From assembly GCA_022794055.1 (NCBI GenBank), contig JAAWEA010000036.1:1-33264 (forward strand): DNA of 33,264 bases, read 5' to 3'. Below, piece after piece: positions 33,153-33,264 of the stretch. Each line of letters opens with the position of its first letter. The first letter of the stretch is position 1. Origin of the DNA: Clostridia bacterium (GTDB taxonomy: Bacteria; Bacillota; Clostridia; TANB77; CAG-508). The translations under genes were made by a program, and so were the position numbers. Under the pieces are notes generated by a model. The model was not told the origin of the DNA. It searched no databases and worked only from the letters and a program-made list of their open reading frames with translations.

Positions 33153-33264
33153 GAGAAAAGGAAAAAGGGAAAAAGGGTCCAGGACAAAAAATCCCTCCTG
33201 TGAAAAATATTTTTCACAGGAGGGATTTTTTGTCCTGGACCCTTTTTCCCTTTTTCCTTTTCTC
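33153..33264. repeat. Palindromic intergenic repeat, copy C (112-base perfect palindrome)
   Basis: Bases 33153-33208 are the exact reverse complement of 33209-33264: 56-base arms with no loop, running to the last base of the window, so the element may continue. The core matches copy A, and the outer GGGTCCAGGAC arms match copy B. It follows nth and may act as its terminator. Confidence 0.93.

Noticed and set aside
1..33264. Circular plasmid or phage, suggested by shared sequence at both ends
   Set aside because: The shared part is a dispersed palindrome that also occurs inside the window, and the genes include core chromosomal ones (pheST, glyQS, clpX, rpmB).

Overview
The window is a very AT-rich (low-GC) stretch of bacterial chromosome. 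It looks like a spore-forming member of the Clostridia (Firmicutes), probably an uncultivated gut-type lineage. The evidence is the housekeeping gene order, two amino-acid-responsive T-box leaders, a zinc-type ribosomal protein L28, an SspH-type spore protein, a 24-residue SpoVM, and strong AAGGAGG-type ribosome binding sites with TTGACA/TATAAT promoters at 17-base spacing.

Layout, left to right. (1) 1-5173: an RNHCP zinc protein, a TGS/uridine-kinase-like nucleoside kinase, an orphan Wzz/tyrosine-kinase-like membrane protein with a long coiled-coil tail, sspH and a small unknown gene. (2) 5230-7645: glyQS behind a T-box leader that carries a palindromic repeat, a Nudix protein and tRNA-Trp. 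(3) 7803-9003: a frame-disrupted M23 peptidase gene and a GNAT acetyltransferase. (4) 9148-13599: the operon yqeG - A24 prepilin peptidase - aminopeptidase P - unknown - efp - CD1247-like zinc protein, preceded by a small unknown gene. (5) 13650-17545: T-box-controlled pheS-pheT. (6) 17574-19277: an unknown gene and a bactofilin-like membrane protein. (7) 19377-23792: stp - prkC - rsgA - rpe, the cell-wall-sensing phosphatase/kinase pair with a ribosome GTPase and an epimerase. (8) 23990-28318: deoD, then tig - clpP - clpX. (9) 28497-32308: rpmB and spoVM, neighbours in Bacillus, here interleaved with three pilin-like surface-protein genes. (10) 32498-33136: nth.

The most unusual observation concerns the codon CGG. 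In roughly 9,000 codons of recognisable genes I found CGG in frame only three times. Each one sits exactly where a +1 shift (skipping the C and reading GGN as Gly) is needed to rejoin a conserved protein: twice in the M23 peptidase and once in a pilin/LamG-like protein 22 kb away. This suggests that CGG is unassigned or starved here and acts as a +1 frameshift (CGGN-to-Gly) signal. Sequencing error or pseudogene decay remain alternatives.

The pilin/LamG gene also carries a (GA)10 tract near its start that leaves it out of frame by one repeat unit, the classic form of a phase-variable surface gene. A family of long, near-perfect palindromes occurs at both window ends and inside the glyQS leader. 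The prepilin peptidase (11850-12599) and the pilin-like proteins (28766-32308) may work together, although no assembly ATPase is visible in this window.
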